Shown one piece after another: positions 1 to 12,045 of a stretch of 64,000 nucleotides of DNA; the stretch's first letter is position 1; each line of letters starts with the position of its first letter. Below the pieces are notes generated by a model, which was given only the letters and a program-made list of their open reading frames with translations, ran no database searches and had not been told where the DNA came from. Source of the stretch: Ananas comosus (taxonomy: Eukaryota; Streptophyta; Magnoliopsida; Poales; Bromeliaceae); NCBI RefSeq assembly GCF_001540865.1, contig NC_033628.1, positions 11,753,249 through 11,817,248 of the forward strand, read 5' to 3'. The position numbers and the translations under genes were made by a program.

Positions 1-3000
1 TGAGCTGAGATCAAACACCGAAAGTGAGGCAAAGCTTTTGGAGCGACTTCTGCAAATTTTGGATACCTTGCAACCTGCAAAGTTTCATTGGCAATGGGTG
101 GAATTAAGACTTCTTTTGAATGAACAAGCTCTTGTTGAAAAAATAGAGACCCAGAACATGTCATTCGTAGATGCAATTAGATCCCTATCACCTAATGCTG
201 AAAATTTTGCACTTACTGAAAGTGAAAAACGGTTCACTGAAATTGTTCTGTCCAGAATACTTGTTAGACCTGATGCTGCGCCTCTTTACTCAGAAGTTGT
301 TCACCTTATTGGGAAGCTGCTTCAGGAGTCTCTGGTGATGGATACCAAATGGTTTTTAGCTGGACATGATGTTCTTCTGGGTCGTAAATCCATTAGGCAG
401 CAACTTCTATTCGTAGCTCAAAGGAAGGGACTTCCTACAAAAGCTCAGTTTTGGAAACCATGGGGTTGGTCTTCATTGGGAGAAGCTGTAGCTAATAGAG
501 GTGAGAAGAGAAAGTTGGAAGCTATCGCTATTGAGGAAGGAGAAGTTGTGGATGAATGCATCGATCATAAAAAGTTGGGCAAAATGAACTCTCAAACGGT
601 GGATTCTGAAGGAGTCGGTTCTATTTACCAGCATATAACTGAGAAAGCTTTTGCAGAACTAATATTGCCATGTATAGACAGGAGTTCTAGTGAACTGCGC
701 AATTTGTTTGCCACTGAGTTGATCAAGCAGATGGGCGTAATCGAGCAACACATTAGTACAATAACCCGTAATGGTATGAAACAGGCTGGTGTGGCTTCTG
801 TAGGAGTTGAAGGAACTTCTAACAAAGCCAATAGTCGAAAAGGAATGCGAGGTGGTGGAAGCCCTGTTTTAGGCCGGCGACCTACAGCAGTTAGTGATTC
901 TGTGCCGCCTTCTGCAGTGGCATTAAGAGCATCTCTCTCATTGCGCTTGCAATTTCTTATAAGGTTGCTTCCAGTTATTTTTGCAGACAGGTAAATACTA
1001 AAATCGTTAAATTTTTTAGTATCTTTTCAAGTAGGCTAAACCCTCCATTTAACTACTACAAGTTGCACAACATCCCCCTTGTTGACCAAATACTACAGAA
1101 AAGCCCCTTCATCTTTTTACCATCATCTCTTAACCCCCTTTCTTCACTCTTCCATTAGTAAACTGTTTCTAAATATGATAAAATAATTATTTAAATTCTG
1201 GAATACCAAAGTGGCCCTTCTTATTTCCTAATCCTTCTTTCCCCTTTTCTTCTATCTTCTCTTATTTATCTCATTTAATTTATACCGGATATAGTCATGT
1301 TCTACTATTCAACAAGTGGCTGTTACTTTGGAATGAATAAATAAATACAAGATTCTGCATGCATTCTACATATACGGTTGCTGATCTGCTGTGTTCTGGT
1401 TGTTTTGAGCACTGACCAATAATATCCTTCTGAACTGAACATAACGACTTCGTTTTGATGCTGCAGTTTATGTTTGACATTGTAATTAGCTAGGTGGTAG
1501 CTGTGTTTATACTTGTCACTTTTTTTTTGCAAGTCAAATTACTGGATTGGGTTCAGTTAATTTGTCAGTTAAAGGTGTCTTATCCCAAAATGAGCTATTA
1601 GCTTATTGTCATTTTCCTGAATTTCTTGCTCTGTTACATCACAGGGAACCATCGGCACGGAACATGAGGCAAGCGCTTGCCTCTATCATACTTCGTTTGC
1701 TTGGTTCTCGAGTTGTATATGAGGATGCAGACCTCTCTCTTCCTCCTCCCAACCCAAGTGCATTAAAATGGGATGCAGAGTCCTCCATGGATGCTTGTGT
1801 TACCTCTTTGTTTGATCGTCCTGGCGAAAGCCTCTTCGAGAGGCTCTTGTCCATCTTCCATGCTTTGCTCAGTAGCTGCAAACCAAGCTGGCTGAAGCCC
1901 AAGTCTGCCCCCAAGTCAACCGTTAAATCTCCCCGAGATTTTCCTGCGTTTGATCGTGAGGCAGCAGAGAGCATACAGGTTAGTTCAAGTTGCATGTGTT
2001 TTATTTCCTAAAATAAACAGGTACTATTTTAAAAATTTTTACTGTGGAAGCATAGAAATTTCTCAGCTTAAGTTGTTAGGAAGTGTGAGACAACCTACTA
2101 AGCTGAGTTGTTTCATCTTATTTAAGTCTTCAGTTATTAGCTTGTCTCCTTTCTATATCGTCTTTCTTTTGTAGTCAAGCATTCGAGTTAGCTCTTGATT
2201 ATTATGGGAAAGCAATTCTCTGCAAAAAAATGCAGACTAACTTGACTGTCGCAGTTTTTCTTGCCTATTGTCAGATCTTATCGACCTATAGTGTCAGGTG
2301 ATGTCTGTCATCAGTTTGGTGTGAATCTGCCTACATGAGATTTCTCCTCATTTTGGGGTTGCTTGTTGTCGGCAATTGATAATAATTCACTAGTACTCGG
2401 ACTGAGGTCTGATTGTTACTTTGTGGCTGGGCATCTGCGAATTCACCATTATCTTCGACAAGATTGTGTTCTTTATGTTCCTTAATGTGCTTTTTTGGTC
2501 TCTATTTTAGTTAAAAAAAATTGTTATCTCTTAAATTAAATAATCAGATACCCTGTTCTTGTAATATGTGTGTTGTATTCCAGCATCATCTTGCTACTTT
2601 CTGTTTTATATATTGCTTTCAAGTTTCCAGCATATCCAGTACTCTTTCAGTTCATCAGTTTTCTTTCATATTGACACCATGGCTTCATAGATGCTGCAGT
2701 CTGACTTGGACCGCATGGAGTTGCCACTGACAATCAAACGGCGTATCCAATCCGCGATGCCATTCCTCCCACCTTCTCTTCCTTCGTCTATTCCATGCCA
2801 CCCTCCTATACTGCCCCCATCAGCACTCTCACCGCTTCAGTCGACTATGCTCGCTCCAGCGCCGCAACAAAGAACTGCGCAGGCGTCGCGGGTTCCAACC
2901 AACCTATCGGGCCGAAGCAAGGCATTGCCATCCCTGGACCCAGACATGGAAATCGACCCGTGGACGCTGCTCGAAGACGGTACAGTTTCTGCTTCTACCT

Positions 3001-3140
3001 CTAGCAGTGGTGGTAACGGCAGCATGGGGGGTGTCAGTGTGGATCATGCCAATTTCAAAGCTTGTAGCTGGCTTAAGGGAGCCATTAGGGTTAGAAGAAC
3101 CGATCTTACTTACACGGGAGCTCTCGATGATGATAGCTGA
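1..3140 (+). CDS. MED12: Mediator subunit 12 (MED12), 3' part, three exons
   Basis: C-terminal part of the large MED12 subunit of the Mediator kinase module (with CDK8, cyclin C and MED13), which acts in the nucleus on RNA polymerase II transcription. Visible exons are 1-990 (open to the left edge), 1645-1978 and 2691-3140, with TGA at 3138-3140. Phases join exactly: exon 1 ends with the first two bases of an Arg codon and exon 2 supplies the third, giving ADREPSARNMR; the second junction is in phase 0. Recognisable family segments are the ALRASLSLRLQFLIRLLP stretch, the LASIILRLLGSRVVYED stretch, a Pro-rich linker, and DPWTLLEDG near the end. The upstream start and most of the protein lie outside the window. 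The RopGEF gene converges on its 3' side. The identity rests on remembered family sequence; the exon model is firm. Confidence 0.94.
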
Positions 3141-4567
3141 CCTTTGTACATTCATTTTGTTCAACAGAAGACAAGCGGCAAACTCATTGAATGGGCTTCT
3201 GTCAAATGAGAGGCATTTTTCGTCTCTTATTGTGATACATGAGGGGGTTTTGTATCGAGAAAAGGGTGCTGAGTTGGATAAAACTAGCACCCTCGTGAAA
3301 ACCCCCTTATTTTGCCGCCATGACCTACATAAGCGCTGTTGTATATAGAAAACATTTTTATTGATTCCTCGATCGAGATGAGTCGAGTTTCGGTGCGAGG
3401 AATGGTTTGCAGCTCGGTAAGTTCCGGTCTTTTCATCAGGATGTACTACTAAAGGGAAGGAAAATCTCCACGACTCTGATGGGAAACATATGTTGCATCA
3501 GCAAGAACAATTCCGAAAATGATTTAAATGAGTTTAGGGACTGACAAAATTGTTGCTTCTCAAAGTGTATTCTACAGTTTGCTGCTTACAGCTGCTCTTT
3601 GGCTCTCATTTTGCCTCTTCTTACTCGATTCGCTTGAGCTGCCACTAAGCTTCGCATGCTGTTTCTATATTATTTTCAAATCCTTTAAAAGGTCATTCCT
3701 TTTAGTGTTTAATTCTTGCGCGATTTTTTATTGCCGCTGCTGCTTTCTCCTTTTTCTTTTTTTTCTATTTTTCATAACTGCAGAACTTAATGTTTGATAT
3801 AATTTTAGTTGTCAACGTGTGTTACTTTCTTTTTGGTCCACAGACTTTCTTTAATTTATACGTATATGCTTCGGTGCTTCTATTCTCTCTTGAGCTTATT
3901 TTGAACCATTTCTCATCCGGCTTATGTTTATCAGGCTATTTATTTTTATCATTCTTTTCTAATATTCATTTGAGTTTGTTACCGAACTAGCCATTTTTTC
4001 TTTGATGCAATTGGGTATTTAACTCAAGTTCCTTTTTTTTATATATAATGTGAAATTTCTTTCTTTTTTTTTTTGTCTGCTCTCCTTGTAACTTCACCAA
4101 TTTTCAGAAGCACTTTTACCTTATATATAGTAACATTGCTGGAGCTCAGTGTAAGCTTTAATTGACAAGTGGGATCTTGCCTTTTCTTTTTGCAATAGGT
4201 AGGGGAAAAAGGGTGGTTGTATTTCGATGGAATAAAAAAAAAAAAAAAGAAGAAACATTACAAACTGCGTTCAACTGGGTTGCTTTAACCTGATACTCAC
4301 TAAGCTATTTTGCAAGTCTAGCACTAGCTTCTGTGATTGTTTTAGTGCCTATTTTTTTGGCAGTTCTAGGTTAGCCATGAAGCTCAAGTGAAATAAACAT
4401 TGTTTCTGAGAGCTAATGATATCATTGATACAAAATGTACAGTGATTTCCTAGGTCAACAAAATGTTCTCATTCCTATTGTTAGTTCACTCTGCGGCAGC
4501 TTCTGGTAAAGGAAGCTGGAGAAAAGCTATCTGGGAACCTAGTAGTGTCCTCAGGGTTCACTTGTAT
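3141..4567. other. Convergent spacer between MED12 and RopGEF
   Basis: This stretch holds the two 3' untranslated regions and pyrimidine-rich, T-rich DNA (for example around 3720-3780 and 4030-4080) with a poly-A run near 4232-4248. The open frames here are low in complexity and rich in Phe, Leu and Ser; I see no real gene. Confidence 0.7.
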
Positions 4568-6932
4568 TTATCCGTTTCTAGCGGATTTATCGGCGAAAAG
4601 AACATCGTCGATCCATGAAACAATGTTGAATGCCAAACTCTCCAGCACCCTCGAATAGCTCTCCAGGATTGCTTGTCCAACATCCTGCAAGAGAATGATT
4701 TATATCATCGTAAAGTACGAAACTTACGCAATGATGGTCAGATAAAAAACCACTCGTAAATAGGCTAATATCGCAAAAGTGAATGTCATAGTATCTACGG
4801 AGGCATTTTCCTGCAATTCAGCTTTATAGAGCTGTTTCATTCAGTGCTGCAATTATCTCATTATATTTTGCGCCCTTATTACATGCTTACCTTATTGTAC
4901 TGGATTTTGCTTGTATCTAAGGTGGTCTGCGACAGGCCGGGAAATCTCTGCTTCAAGCACAGCAAGAGACTCTCGGCTCTGCTCGCCAGCACTACGTTCT
5001 TATCACCGTCGACCACCAGTTCCTTCACCACATTCCACGAGGACTTTGAATGGGCCATGCTCGCTTTGCGGCGCCAAACATGCATTGCGGCCTCCACACG
5101 GTCGGCCATCTCAAGTGCTTGGTGCTCCGACGATATGTCGAGGCAGTCGAGAAGGTAATCCGGCGAGAACCGGTCCAGAGTCGACATGTAGCGATATATT
5201 GAGTCTCCTACGCTTAACCGGCCGCTCTGAACAGTGAAAGAAAGCAGATCTTTCAGACCAGGAGCAAGCATAGAAACTGTTATGTTTGATCATTAACTCT
5301 GACCTTCCTTGCTACAACTACAGATATATGATTTTGCAAGGACTTAACAGCAGAACACTATAATAATACCGAGTCGATTCCTAGTGTTCGGAATCATATG
5401 GTGGTAGAATTGCCTCACCTTTGGAAGTGGTGCTAGATATGATTCTGGGACCTCCATTTCAGCAAGGACGGTGCTGTTTATCGCCACCGCCGCTTTATGG
5501 ATCTGATTCGCGCAATCCCGCCTCTTTTGCAGCTCTTTCCTCCCCTTCTCTTGGAGGCCAGAATCAGGAACACACGGCACGGGGAGCCACCACTTCTCTT
5601 CGTTCCGGTGGCTTAGTTTCCGGAACGACTGCGAGGCGGAGTTAAATGATTGCTTTCCTTCATCAACATACCAGAACTCCGGTTTCCTGAAACTGTCCAG
5701 TATATCCTGCAGCAATTTCGGTTCTGAATCACTAACTATGTTTGGCTAATTTGCAATTTTAATCGCCTCGATGATCAAAACCTATACATAATCTTCCAGA
5801 TTTGCAGCCCCTTTCTTAGGGGGAGGGGGGATAAAGTGCAGAAATTTCTAATAAATCAAGAGGTGGTTTTCAAAAGCTTTGATCTTCGAGTTCTTGAAAC
5901 ATATGCAGACTTACAATCAGCATTGCATCTAGCTTTTCCAGCGCGGGCAGATTTACGTAAATATCCGATCTTGGTCTTGTCGTCATCACCTGAAATACAA
6001 AGTAGAGAAGGTATTTAGGGGGTGGAGACAAGGAAATTTAGTCAACAATGAAATTGCCTAACAAGTAATTAGTAGAAACTATGGTCTCCTAATTGTTGTT
6101 CCTCACCTCTACAGTAGATCCATCGGGCAATTTTTGCGAAGAGGGGTAGAATTCGACTATGTAGTCGCAAACTGAGAGGAGGCAATCCATCTCTCTCCTC
6201 CACATCGACTTCTTCTCTCGCGAAAGAGGTCCCAATTTGCGGCAAGTCCCGAACACCGTCGCTGAATTTAAACAGAAAAAGAAGATCAGAAAAGAAGTGA
6301 GGTTAAGATACTGATCAGCTTAAATCAAAGATCAGTAAGTCACTATATATGATCTTCTTTTTTTTTTTCTTTCTTTTTGTGTGTGTGTGTGTTGAAAATT
6401 TGCATGCAAGAGTTTTGTCGAACTCGTGGATTTGGTATAAAAAGAGATTTTAATGTTGAATTCTTTACCATAGAGGTTTGTGATGGCATTTGAGATGGCC
6501 ACAGCAGTGCAGACACCCTTGCCAGTCCCTGACATGTCTTCTCCCAGCAAAAGCTTTGAGAATTTCTCCCTTATGAGTTCCAACTCTGCCAATTTGCCGA
6601 TCATCAGAATAAGCGCCAATTTCGATTCTTAAAGCTATGAAAAACGGCGGAACAAGCGTAATATTGGCCATACCATCTTCAGTCGGTCTTCGTTTCAGCA
6701 CGTCAGCTCGCTGCTTCATGCTAAGCCTGCTCAGAACAGGCAAAGGCCGGTCGACCAGTTTGGCGATCGGCCATCCTCTGCTGCGCATTTCGAAGGGGCC
6801 ACTGTGCTCTTCGCTGCGCTCGGAGAAGGATGAGACGTCGGAGATTGTGCGGCTGTAGTCGATCGAATCGACACCCAGGGTGGAGCACCCAGTCTCTTCC
6901 GAATTCTCGTCGCAGACTGACGAGCTTTCCAT
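4568..6932 (-). CDS. Rop guanine nucleotide exchange factor (PRONE domain), seven exons
   Basis: Plant-specific RopGEF, which activates ROP/RAC GTPases at the plasma membrane through its PRONE domain. Exons in order of reading: 6932-6674, 6585-6469, 6261-6107, 5989-5915, 5706-5419, 5226-4891, 4684-4568. Together they make 1347 bp, 448 residues and a stop. The 88-bp first intron is easily missed because frames stay open across it; splicing joins RRPTED to [22 protein letters not shown] covers roughly residues 87-440, with [52 protein letters not shown] and [20 protein letters not shown]- and C-terminal tails, which regulate activity in this family, are present but the C-terminal one is very short. 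The usual FGELWRLEPL segment reads [10 protein letters not shown] and CVSDHIVEL reads SVCDYIVEF, so this is a divergent member. The identity is clear; which paralogue it is remains open. Confidence 0.93.
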
Positions 6933-8774
6933 TTTTTGTTTTTCTTTCTTTCTTCTTCACTTAAACCTGCAGAAGATTCATACAAAGTTTGAATGATGAA
7001 TGACAAAAAATATCATGTGGTCTTTGCATTTTTCACACAAGTTGATTACTTGATCCTAATAGGAATCATGAAACATGTTACCTAAAAGAGTATATCAACA
7101 TGTCCTTCAAAGCTCATGTGATTTCTCTTCTGATTAAGTTGTTGAGCATCTGATGGTGTGCAATGTGAAATAGGCTAACAAATTTGTAGTCTACAAAGTT
7201 GATCTTATATAGATAAAAAAAAAAATCTATTCCTTAAGATAAGGTATAATTTTAGACACACTTTGAGCCACTTCAAATTTTATAAACAACATGTGGTGGA
7301 GAAATTCATTTACTTTATACTTTTTTTTTGTCACTTGCTATAGCATGCTCTACATTTCTTTAGATGCAGATACAAAAAGTTGAATAATAACTGCTGCTGC
7401 TGCTGCTGCTGCTTTTTGCAGAAAAAAGGCATCATTTTTTTTTTATTTTCCCAATGCATTGAAAGAAGAAGCAAGCATGGCATTCAAATGAACTCACCTT
7501 TATGTGATTACTTTGTATTCTTCTCCCCCTCCCCCTTAAGCTTTGCAATCATCTTCTTTCTCTCTCTCTCTCTCTCTAGAAAAATATGAAATGGGTCTCT
7601 TTTTGAACAAGAGAAGAGTTGCTAAACTAAGAACCTCTTATGCAAAAGCACTAATTAGGAATGAACCCCCCCAAAAAAACAGAAAAAAAATAAAAATGAA
7701 AAGAAAGGTGTGTATATATTTCACCCTTGAAGAGCTCTAAGGACACCTCACTAATATCATTTTTAATAGAATGGGAAGAATGTTACAATTTTTTCTTTGA
7801 TGATAGTGGAATGGTTAGGGGTTTTGGACCAACAGGATGAAAGGCTTAGATGTACAAAGTGTTCTATATGATGATGAGAAGGCATTTATTGCTTAGAAGA
7901 GAGAGAGAGAGAGTCATAGAGGCTTCATTTATTTATTAATTAATTAAGACAAAATGTATGGCCCCCTAAATTTTTTTAGTTAAATTGAGAATTTTATTAA
8001 ATTTATCGATAATTCTGTCAAATTTAATGACTTTATTTAAGCTAAAAAACTCAAATAACAAAATTAGAAATTGAGAACAAAATCAATCAACGAAAATAAA
8101 GTCGAGGGGCTTGTTTCAGAATAGTCTATTGTTGCGCGTCCTTTACCTTAATTTAAAAATGCATCGTTCACCTTTTTTTAGCCCGGGATAAAGTTGCTTA
8201 ACAAATACGTTAAATCATGTACTGTACTATTGCATAATAATATCGACACTTTAGCTGATGAGCTTGAAAAATGCTATTATCTATTCTTATCGAGGGCACA
8301 TAGTGATCATATTTGATGAATCTATTTATTTATAGCATCACACCTTGATATAAATGATGTTTTACCTAAGTCATTTGATAATTAAACACTTATAATTTTT
8401 TTAAAAAAAATCTTTCTTGGGGCTAAATTGAAATTTTTTACTAACAAACAAGATCATGTCCTAATAACCAATATAAAATTAGTGTGCTTTTCTTTTTTCT
8501 TTCTTTTTTTTTTTTTTGGAGAGGAAGCAAAATTAGTGTACTATACATGCACAACAGTTTTAGGTTGTCACAATATGTACCTCTTTTAGGGTCCAACCAT
8601 TTATTATTTTATGGAGAAACTTTAGCTGAGGAGTTGTGAGCACATTGTGGTTCCCATGATCTCTTAGCTCTAATATTTCTTTTTGTGGAAACATGAGTTG
8701 GTATAGAGTTATGGGCACGTAATGGCAATGTAAGGACAATGTGGAAACTCAACCACACACATGATGTTATTGAA

Positions 8775-8805
<31 letters not shown>

Positions 8806-8806
8806 A
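6933..8806. other. Spacer upstream of RopGEF
   Basis: This holds the RopGEF promoter side. It is AT-rich with short repeats: a CTG/GCT run at about 7391-7413, a CT run at about 7555-7580, an AG run at about 7900-7914, and an AAAT run at about 8775-8800. A possible 5' UTR splice acceptor for RopGEF lies at about 6968. No gene is seen. Confidence 0.6.
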
Positions 8807-9394
8807 GGATAAAATATCCTCACGTGGTTTCACACTTTCTCACTTTAGTACCCTATAGTTTAAAATATATCAAGTTAGCCTCTGTGTTTTCGCACTTTCT
8901 CACTTTAGTACCCTATGGTTTAAAGTGTATCAACTATCAAGTTAGTATCATGTGGTTTTATTTTCCTCTTTTTATTGTCAATTTTACTAATTTTTTTCGT
9001 TAAATCAGTGACAAAGTTAAAATTAAAGGGCACTAAAGTGAATATTCGATAAACCTAAATAAGGTATCTGAAGTTTTTTGTATATAACTTAACGAAATAA
9101 TGGAGGAAAAAAAAATTAGTGACAAAGTTAAAACTAAAGAGTATTAAAGTAAATATTCGATAAACCTGTGTAGGGTATCTGAAGTTTTTTGTATATAATT
9201 TAACGAAATATTAACAGGGGAGCCGACGAAAAGAACAAAATGAAACCACAGGGTACTAAATTGATGCACTTTAAACCAGAGGGTACTAAAGTGAGAAAGT
9301 GTAAAACCACATGGTACTAAATTGATACACTTTAAACCACATGGTGCTAAAGTTAAAAAAGTGCGAAACCACAGAGGTGATTTGAAGTTTTCTC
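8807..9394. mobile_element. Non-autonomous Mutator-like MITE, copy 1
   Basis: A 588-bp foldback element with long imperfect terminal inverted repeats. The left end carries ACGTGGTTTCACACTTTC with TTTAGTACCCTATAGTTT, and the right end is its complement. It is flanked by the 9-bp direct repeat TAAATAATA at 8798-8806 and 9395-9403, typical of Mutator-like insertions, although the left flank is a microsatellite and could match partly by chance. Inside, a unit of about 113 bp starting near 9007 and again near 9120 is tandemly repeated. No transposase frame. A second copy of the family is at 39688-40221. Confidence 0.85.
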
Positions 9395-10804
9395 TAAATA
9401 ATAATATGGAGACCTTCTTTAATATCGAAATAGAACATTCTGAAATAGCTCACTCAATATATACTAATTTTTATGGGGGCTTCCTTAAATTTTGCAACAA
9501 AAAGTTTAACTTAATTAACTACAAAAGCTCAATTTTAAAAAAATTTTTTAAAAGTTGAAGGAGTAGCTAGCTTCTATATAATTAATACGTGACCAATCTT
9601 ATATTCTTTAGGGTAGAAATTATCTTTAATATTGGTGCAGGTGGGAACCATAAATATGTAATTAATTACATCCAATCAAAAAGAAACTTTGACCAAACTA
9701 TGCTTCAGACCTTCTATTTTATTTATTTTATTGTTTTATTATTTTTTACAGAAACAGTTATTTTAGAGCTTTTATGAGCAGAGATTGTATTACTTAAATC
9801 AAATTGATTGATATGCATCAATTCAAATCGATTTAAAGCGAATTCAACCAAATCTAAATTGACCAAAATCGAAAGTGGCTCAAACCAATTAAACTGAACT
9901 TGAACTGGATCAAACCCACCGAATTACGATCGACAAATCCATTGAATATCTGGAGAAAGATCATGAAGGTTTCCAAATGTACAAAGTTTGGTGCTCAAAT
10001 ACGAAAATTATACAAGGGAACATAAGTGCATTATGGATATCTATAAACCGTTATGTGATCAAGTTTTTTATTTTTTTTTTTCTAGTTTGAAATGAGTTGA
10101 CAATTTTTTTTTTTTTTTGAAAACTAAAGTGAGTTGACATTGGCATTCCTATTTTCCAACACACTGTGCACAAGCAATTTTTTTTCTTTGTCTCGAGTTG
10201 AATTTAATGTGAAATCAAAAAGTCAATGGCTTTTTTTTGAGAGTTTTTGTTTGATTATAAAGAAACAAATTTCACATTCTCAAATAGAAGATTTGGAGAG
10301 CACTCCCAGATCAATTTTTGTCCCAACTTATAAAGCAAAAAGGTGTAACACTAATTTCAGATAATTGAATGCACATGTGGTTAAGATTATTTTTCTTTTG
10401 TTTTTATGATCACTCTTTTACTTCAAATACATATAGAACAACTTAGTTACTTAGGTACGATTTTAACCATTATATTGATGTATTCGTACGCTTAAATGTT
10501 TAATATTATTGCTAATCCAACAAACCATTTGCTCCAATTATTTCATCAGTGAGTACCCTTTTTCTTATTTTTCCCATGTACATCACCTGAGAAATCAATT
10601 ATGATGGTGAAACATATCTAATCCTAATTAGCCTTTCTTCTTTTTTTTTTTTTGGGAGGGAATACACGCCCTGGGGCGATGCGATTCAATTAATCGAGTC
10701 GTACAGGTTGAAAGAACTTATCTACAGAAGACAAAAAAAAAAAAAAAAAAAAAATTTTGCTGGTGAGTCCCCAATTGGCCAAGCGTTCCGCGATTATAGC
10801 ATTT

Positions 10805-11089
10805 TTAGAACATCTCGAAGTCCATCCAAAGTTGAATTACTTGAATTTTTTTTGTCCGAGCTTCAGCTGTTAGCGTATATGAATAATAGCTCTCAAGGTG
10901 CAAAACTTTGACGATGGACGCTGAATCTAAGAAAATATGAAGATTTTCTTTAGGATACATTTGCAGTAAAAGTTCTATCACTCGGGAGATTACTCCAATT
11001 TCCACATAGCCAGCATCGTGGGCATTATGTATTGCGTCCGATATGTATGTAATGGCTCCAATTAGTTGAAGAGACCGATATGTACGCAA
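10805..11089 (-). pseudogene. Possible eroded ankyrin-repeat fragment
   Basis: A 94-residue open frame whose middle, AIHNAHDAGYVEIGVISRV followed by IELLLQMYPKENLHIF, resembles an ankyrin repeat of plant membrane ankyrin proteins (pattern A..GYVEIV.LLL..YP). There is one apparent insertion inside the repeat and no further repeats or membrane domain nearby. It is preceded and followed by unrelated AT-rich sequence. I take it as a possible gene relic. It could be chance similarity, because only about 40 residues carry the pattern. Confidence 0.3.
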
Positions 11090-11215
11090 ATCAATAATTA
11101 AAAAAAATTAATCCAAATCGGATTTCGGATTTTGGGTTGGGTTCGGACACATCTAAGGCACACCCAAATATATTCATAGGCCAAAATTTCTTCGGGTCGG
11201 GCTTGGGCTTTCGGT

Positions 11216-11250
11216 GGCCCAAACCCGATTACAACCCAAATTAAGGCCCA
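11216..11250. promoter_or_regulatory. Two GGCCCA (site II type) motifs
   Basis: GGCCCA at 11216-11221 and 11245-11250, within 180 bp of the SKP1-like ATG. In plants, TGGGCC/GGCCCA site II motifs are common in promoters of proliferation and housekeeping genes. Function here is inference from position. Confidence 0.4.
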
Positions 11251-11395
11251 TATATGTAGCTCAGTTTTGTAACAGCAAATATGTTTGTTGCCTATACTTA
11301 ACCACTCTATAGTATCATGCAGGTTAACAACAATAATAACAATAATGATAATAATAACAAGACGTTTTAAACAAAGAGTAATATTGAATCTGGAG

Positions 11396-12045
11396 ATGGA
11401 ATCGAAGGTGACGAGGATGATAAAGATAAGGAGCTGCGACGGCGCGGTGCTCGACGTGCCGGAGGAGGTGGCGGTGCAGTCGAGGTTGATAAGGCACGCC
11501 GTCGAGGACGTCGGAACCGAACACCCGATCCCATTGCCGTTCTGTCAGGGCCCTTTTTAGTTGTCAACGGCCCTGACCTTGACAGTTCGTCACGGCGGAG
11601 ACCCTAAACCTCGCCTTCGAGTACTGCACGAAGCACGCCGACTTCGCCGCCGCTGCGGCCATCCCTGCAGCCGACGATGAGAAGAAGAAAGCCGCGGAGA
11701 CAGAGATCAAGGACTGGACAAGCAGTTTTGTCAACGCGCTCTCGATGGACGTGCTCTACGATCTCGTCCACGTTCGTGCTTCTATTTTTCATGATTACAT
11801 GCAATATATTTTATCTTATCTGCAATATAATTTATTTTATTAAAAAAAATCAAGTTTCATAATTTTTTTTTTGTTTGATTTTTTTTTTTTTTTTTTTGTT
11901 TCAGGGGTCGAATTACTTGGCAATTGAAGAATTGATGGATTTGTGTTGTGAGAGAGTTGCCGGCATGATAAGAAGGAAAAGCGCAGAAGAAGTGCGTGCA
12001 ACCTTCGACATCATGAACGATTTTCCGCCAAACGGAGAAGACTAG
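11396..12045 (+). pseudogene. SKP1-like (ASK/OSK) gene, broken by a 46-bp hairpin insertion
   Basis: SKP1 proteins link cullin-1 to F-box proteins in SCF ubiquitin ligases. The ATG at 11396 opens a normal SKP1 start (MIKIRSCDGAVLDVPEEVAV, then IRHAVED and IPLP). The expected next residues, FVTAETLNLAFEYCTKHAD, resume at 11586 in another frame, after a 46-bp insertion at 11540-11585 that adds an in-frame TAG. An intron follows from 11772 to 11904, then the last exon at 11905 (GSNYLAIEELMDLCCERVAGMI, KSAEEVRATFDIMNDF) to TAG at 12043-12045. The C-terminal acidic/EEVRRENQWAFE-type tail of normal SKP1 is missing. GT..AG removal of the insert would leave 4 extra bases and still shift the frame. 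Either a recent pseudogene or a gene rescued by unusual splicing; the former is more likely. Confidence 0.75.
11540..11585. repeat. 46-bp hairpin insertion inside the SKP1-like exon
   Basis: The inserted block contains GTCAGGGCC and, 16 bases on, its exact complement GGCCCTGAC; the outer ends, CTGTCAGGG and CCTTGACAG, are also near-complementary. TTC occurs on both sides of the insert (just before TGTCAG and just before GTCACG), which looks like a 3-bp target duplication. It resembles a very small foldback element or a filler from a transposon event. Confidence 0.6.

Larger units (their letters stand above)
9404..11395. other. Spacer upstream of the SKP1-like gene
   Basis: AT-rich DNA with long T and A runs (about 10072-10120, 10641-10654, 10733-10754). 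It holds one eroded coding-like fragment (see 10805-11089) and promoter-like GGCCCA motifs near 11216 and 11245. No intact gene is seen. Confidence 0.6.

Noticed and set aside
1547..1644. Open frame before the second visible MED12 exon (from GSVNLSVKGV)
   Set aside because: The family sequence continues ADR|EPSARNMR, and the AG at 1643-1644 gives the exact phase, so 1547-1644 is intron.
6465..6673. Continued reading of the first RopGEF frame ([17 protein letters not shown] and on)
   Set aside because: The conserved PRONE start lies in the other frame after a clean 88-bp GT..AG intron; this frame is intron plus out-of-frame exon.
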